A DNA stretch of 7,579 nucleotides from the NCBI GenBank assembly GCA_017615375.1, contig JAGAAH010000138.1, positions 1-7,579 of the forward strand, given 5' to 3'. Each line of letters opens with the position of its first letter. Positions within the stretch are counted from its first letter, which is position 1. The notes under the pieces were generated by a model. That model was not told the origin of the DNA. It worked only from the letters and a program-made list of their open reading frames with translations, and did not search any database. This DNA is from Lachnospiraceae bacterium (GTDB lineage: Bacteria; Bacillota; Clostridia; Lachnospirales; Lachnospiraceae). The position numbers were made by a program, and so were the translations under genes. Positions 5,459-7,579 of this stretch are shown in pieces.

Positions 5459-6676
5459 ATGGATAAGAGAAAGAAGCGGGATTTCCGCGTTCTTAATAAT
5501 GAAAGTGAATATGAAAAGAAGTTAAGACGCCATCGTATGCGTGTGGGCGGAATCATCTTCTTGTTGTTTGTATTTCTTGTAATTGCTACGGTTGCCGTGA
5601 TACTTATATTAAAGTATCGCGGCTATCAGCATTATGAGGTAATAGATGAGCAGAAGATGGAGATGATTTCCGAAGCGCAGTTTTACGATTATGACGGCGA
5701 TATCTTAAAGGTAAGTAAAAACGGTGCCATTCTTATAGGAACCGACGGCGAGAAGCTTTTTAACGTAAGTTACGAGATGAACGATCCTATAGTTGATATC
5801 TGCGGAAGCTATATTGCGGTTGCGGGAAGTAAGGCTTCAGACGTGTATATTCTCAATGCATCGGGGCTTAAGGGGCATATCGTGCTGACAAGAAAAATCC
5901 GCGCAATCGAGGTTGCATCGCAAGGTACGGTTGCTGTACTTACAGAGGACAACGGGACTTACTATATCAATCTTTATGATACAGAGGGTAACGAACTTGT
6001 GGAAGGTGCAATGCATTTAACCAATACGGGATATCCTCTGACGATGGATTTGTCGTACGACAGTAAGATCCTTGCGGTGTCTATAGTGGATATAAGTACC
6101 GGAAGAGTAAGAACAACGCTTAATTTTTACAATTTCGGTTCGGTCGGACAGAATGAAATTGATAATAAGGTATCTTCATATACATATGAAGATACGGTTA
6201 TTCCGCGTGTGGTTTTCTTTGAGAACGGACATGCGGTTGCGGTAGGCGATAATAAGGTAATTTTCTATAAAGGCAATGAAGTGCCGGAAGAAGATACTTG
6301 TTTAGAGCTTGCGACGGTCATTCGAGCAATTGCATATAATAAGGAATATCTCGCACTTATATGCGAGCCTAAGAAAGAAGAACTCGAAGAAGGCAACGTA
6401 AGCGAAGATTCCCATGTGTTATGCGTATATAATTCGGGAGCGCGCGAGATATATAGGGAGATATTTGCGGACGTAATCGAGGATGTAACATTCCTTAAGA
6501 ATAACGATATCTTTATCGACAGGGGCGGCAGAGGCCTTATATATTCGATTAACGGAACGAAAAAGTTCGAAGGAGACTTTGCTGAGTCTGTTATAGCCCT
6601 GGCTTCGGGCAAAGCAACCAACGAATATTACATATTATATAGAAACAGAATTCAAAGGGTAAGATTAAAGCGATGA
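5459..6676 (+). CDS. DUF5711 family membrane-anchored protein (beta-propeller-like)
   Basis: The function is unknown. The 405-residue protein has a very basic cytosolic N-terminus (MDKRKKRDFRVLN, then KKLRRHRMR), a single membrane segment at about 29-51 (VGGIIFLLFVFLVIATVAVILIL), and about 350 residues predicted to lie outside the membrane. That part consists of repeated short beta-strand units such as ILIGTDGEKLFNV, YIAVAGSKASDVYILNASG, GTVAVLTEDNGTYYINLYDTEGN and KILAVSIVDISTG, which look like WD40/PQQ-type propeller blades without clear catalytic residues. This layout matches the DUF5711 family of Clostridia, as far as can be judged by eye. The ATG is preceded by GGGGGAA at 5444-5450, an imperfect ribosome site. 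The stop overlaps the CvpA-like gene by four bases (ATGA), suggesting that the two products act together. A 26-base near-palindrome lies within the gene at 6170-6195. Confidence 0.8.
   Translation: MDKRKKRDFRVLNNESEYEKKLRRHRMRVGGIIFLLFVFLVIATVAVILILKYRGYQHYEVIDEQKMEMISEAQFYDYDGDILKVSKNGAILIGTDGEKLFNVSYEMNDPIVDICGSYIAVAGSKASDVYILNASGLKGHIVLTRKIRAIEVASQGTVAVLTEDNGTYYINLYDTEGNELVEGAMHLTNTGYPLTMDLSYDSKILAVSIVDISTGRVRTTLNFYNFGSVGQNEIDNKVSSYTYEDTVIPRVVFFENGHAVAVGDNKVIFYKGNEVPEEDTCLELATVIRAIAYNKEYLALICEPKKEELEEGNVSEDSHVLCVYNSGAREIYREIFADVIEDVTFLKNNDIFIDRGGRGLIYSINGTKKFEGDFAESVIALASGKATNEYYILYRNRIQRVRLKR
6170..6195. repeat. Long near-perfect palindrome inside the DUF5711 gene
   Basis: GTATCTTCATAT (6170-6181) and ATATGAAGATAC (6184-6195) are perfect 12-bp inverted arms separated by only AC. 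It encodes about residues 238-246 (SSYTYED region), between propeller-like strands. In RNA it could fold as a 10-bp stem with a 6-base loop. No T run follows, so it is not a terminator. Confidence 0.75.
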
Positions 6677-7383
6677 ATGTTATTTTAGTTGTTGTTGCGG
6701 CAATTCTTATTATGTCGGTAGTTGGAGGAATCCGCAAAGGGTTTGTTAAGACAGCGTATGGGCTTTGCGGACTTATTCTTACAATAATACTTGTGTGCGC
6801 GCTGACACCGATGGTTAAAGACATGTTGCTTAAGACCAAAATCTACGATAAGACGTATGAGAAGTGCTTGGAGACGCTTGAGCGTAATTACAATAAGAAT
6901 AAACAGGCAGAGATAACGAACAGTACCAAAGCGCCAACCGAAGAAGAGGTATTAAAGCTCGGTGGAATTAAGTTACCGTCATTTGCTGCAAAGAAATCAA
7001 ATGAATATGTCAACGATGTTAAGACGGCAGTTCTTAATTCGGTATTTGAACGTGCGGCGGCTAAACTTGCATATTGGATAGTCTGCGTAATGGCGTATGT
7101 GCTGACATTTATTGTTATCAGTATTGTTCTTGCGGTTGTGGCGGGAGTGCTTAATATAGTAGCGAAGCTTCCGGTTATAAGTACGGCGAATAAACTGCTT
7201 GGCGCGGTTGCGGGTCTTGCAAGCGGTCTCGCGATAGTCTGGCTCCTTGCAATAGCCATGACAATGTTTGCAAATCAGGATACCGTTCAGAAGATAATGG
7301 TGGATATATATAGAGACCCGTTCCTTACGTATTTGTACGAGAATAACGGAATCATATATCTTCTTGGATACTTTCTTGGTTAA
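6673..7383 (+). CDS. CvpA family membrane protein
   Basis: An integral membrane protein of the CvpA (colicin V production) family. Family members are linked to envelope stress tolerance and to colicin V export in E. coli, but the biochemical role is unknown. The 236 residues contain about four membrane segments: roughly 2-19, 28-45, 133-160 and 176-199. The family hallmark GGIRKGF (18-24) follows the first segment, and the NKLLGAVAGLASGLAIVWLL region (173-192) matches the conserved last segment. A long charged loop of about 85 residues (46-130), rich in Lys and Glu, separates segments two and three; it is longer than in the E. coli protein of about 160 residues. The start overlaps the DUF5711 stop (ATGA), and no strong ribosome site is seen, so translation probably depends on the upstream gene. 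It is the last gene of the presumed operon. Confidence 0.85.
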   Translation: MNVILVVVAAILIMSVVGGIRKGFVKTAYGLCGLILTIILVCALTPMVKDMLLKTKIYDKTYEKCLETLERNYNKNKQAEITNSTKAPTEEEVLKLGGIKLPSFAAKKSNEYVNDVKTAVLNSVFERAAAKLAYWIVCVMAYVLTFIVISIVLAVVAGVLNIVAKLPVISTANKLLGAVAGLASGLAIVWLLAIAMTMFANQDTVQKIMVDIYRDPFLTYLYENNGIIYLLGYFLG

Positions 7384-7412
7384 AAGTACTAATCGATAGT
7401 GGTTGTAAAATG

Positions 7413-7440
7413 TTGAGGGCACAGTATTTTGTGCCCTTAA
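7413..7440 (+). terminator. Hairpin after cvpA, possible terminator
   Basis: An 11-bp stem (TTGAGGGCACA 7413-7423 with TGTGCCCTTAA 7430-7440, one G-U) encloses a 6-base loop. It lies 29 bases after the cvpA stop and before the next promoter, as expected for an operon end. However, it is followed by AAAATCTC rather than a T run, so it is not a canonical Rho-independent terminator. It may only protect the 3' end or pause polymerase. Confidence 0.5.
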
Positions 7441-7497
7441 AAAATCTCAAAAAACTTGAAAATATTTGTTGACAGATGATTTGAGCCGTGGTAATAT
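7441..7497 (+). promoter_or_regulatory. Strong promoter with A-rich upstream tract, probable rRNA operon promoter
   Basis: A perfect -35 TTGACA (7469-7474) is followed after 17 bases by TAATAT (7492-7497, 4 of 6; the overlapping AT-rich run allows other registers). Just upstream, 7441-7468 is rich in phased A runs, resembling an UP element. These traits suit a highly expressed stable RNA operon. The transcript would start near 7504. No protein gene follows inside the window. Confidence 0.65.
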
Positions 7498-7503
7498 ATA
7501 AAA

Positions 7504-7579
7504 GCTGACGCGATGAAAGGCGTCAATGAAGATTGATAACTGAACAATGAAATAACCTTGAAAATTCTAAGAGATTTCA
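7504..7579 (+). other. Probable rRNA operon leader (16S gene expected beyond the edge)
   Basis: The leader has a perfect 6-bp hairpin, TGACGC (7506-7511) with GCGTCA (7520-7525) and an 8-base loop. It then has TGATAACTGAACAA (7534-7547) and CCTTGAAAATTC (7556-7567). These last two strings resemble the 'CTTTGAAAACTGAAC' motifs seen in Firmicute rRNA leaders and spacers, which contain boxA-like antitermination sites. No 16S sequence is reached, so the rRNA assignment is an inference from motif and promoter type. Confidence 0.45.

Noticed and set aside
6997..7422. Minus-strand 141-residue open frame over cvpA
   Set aside because: Antisense shadow; Arg/Tyr-rich composition reflects the complement of hydrophobic codons, and no start context is seen.

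Overview
The window looks like chromosomal housekeeping DNA from an anaerobic Firmicute, most likely a member of the Lachnospiraceae (Clostridia). The reasons are the dnaX-ybaB-recR order, a transketolase split into two genes, a DUF5711 plus CvpA gene pair, AGGAGG-type ribosome binding sites, and a glmS fragment and tRNA-Ser of Firmicute type. Family names come from protein motifs read by eye; the taxonomic call is an inference.

Layout, left to right. Positions 1-619 (minus strand) hold the 5' third of glmS, cut by the window edge. Positions 620-787 hold a glmS promoter candidate and a strong bidirectional hairpin terminator. Positions 788-873 (minus strand) hold a tRNA-Ser(CGA) with its own promoter at 928-956. 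From 874 to 1075 lies a divergent intergenic region with the dnaX promoter candidate and a cluster of short repeats. From 1076 to 7383 seven genes run on the plus strand with very tight spacing: dnaX, ybaB, recR, transketolase N-terminal subunit, transketolase C-terminal subunit, a DUF5711 membrane-anchored protein and a CvpA-family membrane protein. The gaps are 20, 8, 13, -1, 29 and -4 bases, with no internal terminator seen, so one transcript is plausible. A hairpin at 7413-7440 follows cvpA. The final 110 bases carry a consensus-like promoter and a leader that resembles the start of an rRNA operon, whose 16S gene would lie just outside the window.

How the genes fit together: dnaX (clamp loader), ybaB (nucleoid-associated) and recR (recombinational repair) are a classic replication and repair cluster. 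The two transketolase halves together make one enzyme of the non-oxidative pentose phosphate pathway, and glmS makes glucosamine-6-phosphate for the cell wall. The last two operon genes encode membrane proteins with no firmly known role here.

I did not find a mobile element, CRISPR array, toxin system or clearly new system. The least ordinary signals are non-coding: a 12-bp-arm near-perfect palindrome inside the DUF5711 gene, a four-fold ATGGNN repeat overlapping the dnaX promoter, and repeat structures beside the glmS promoter. All are small, and their function is unproven.
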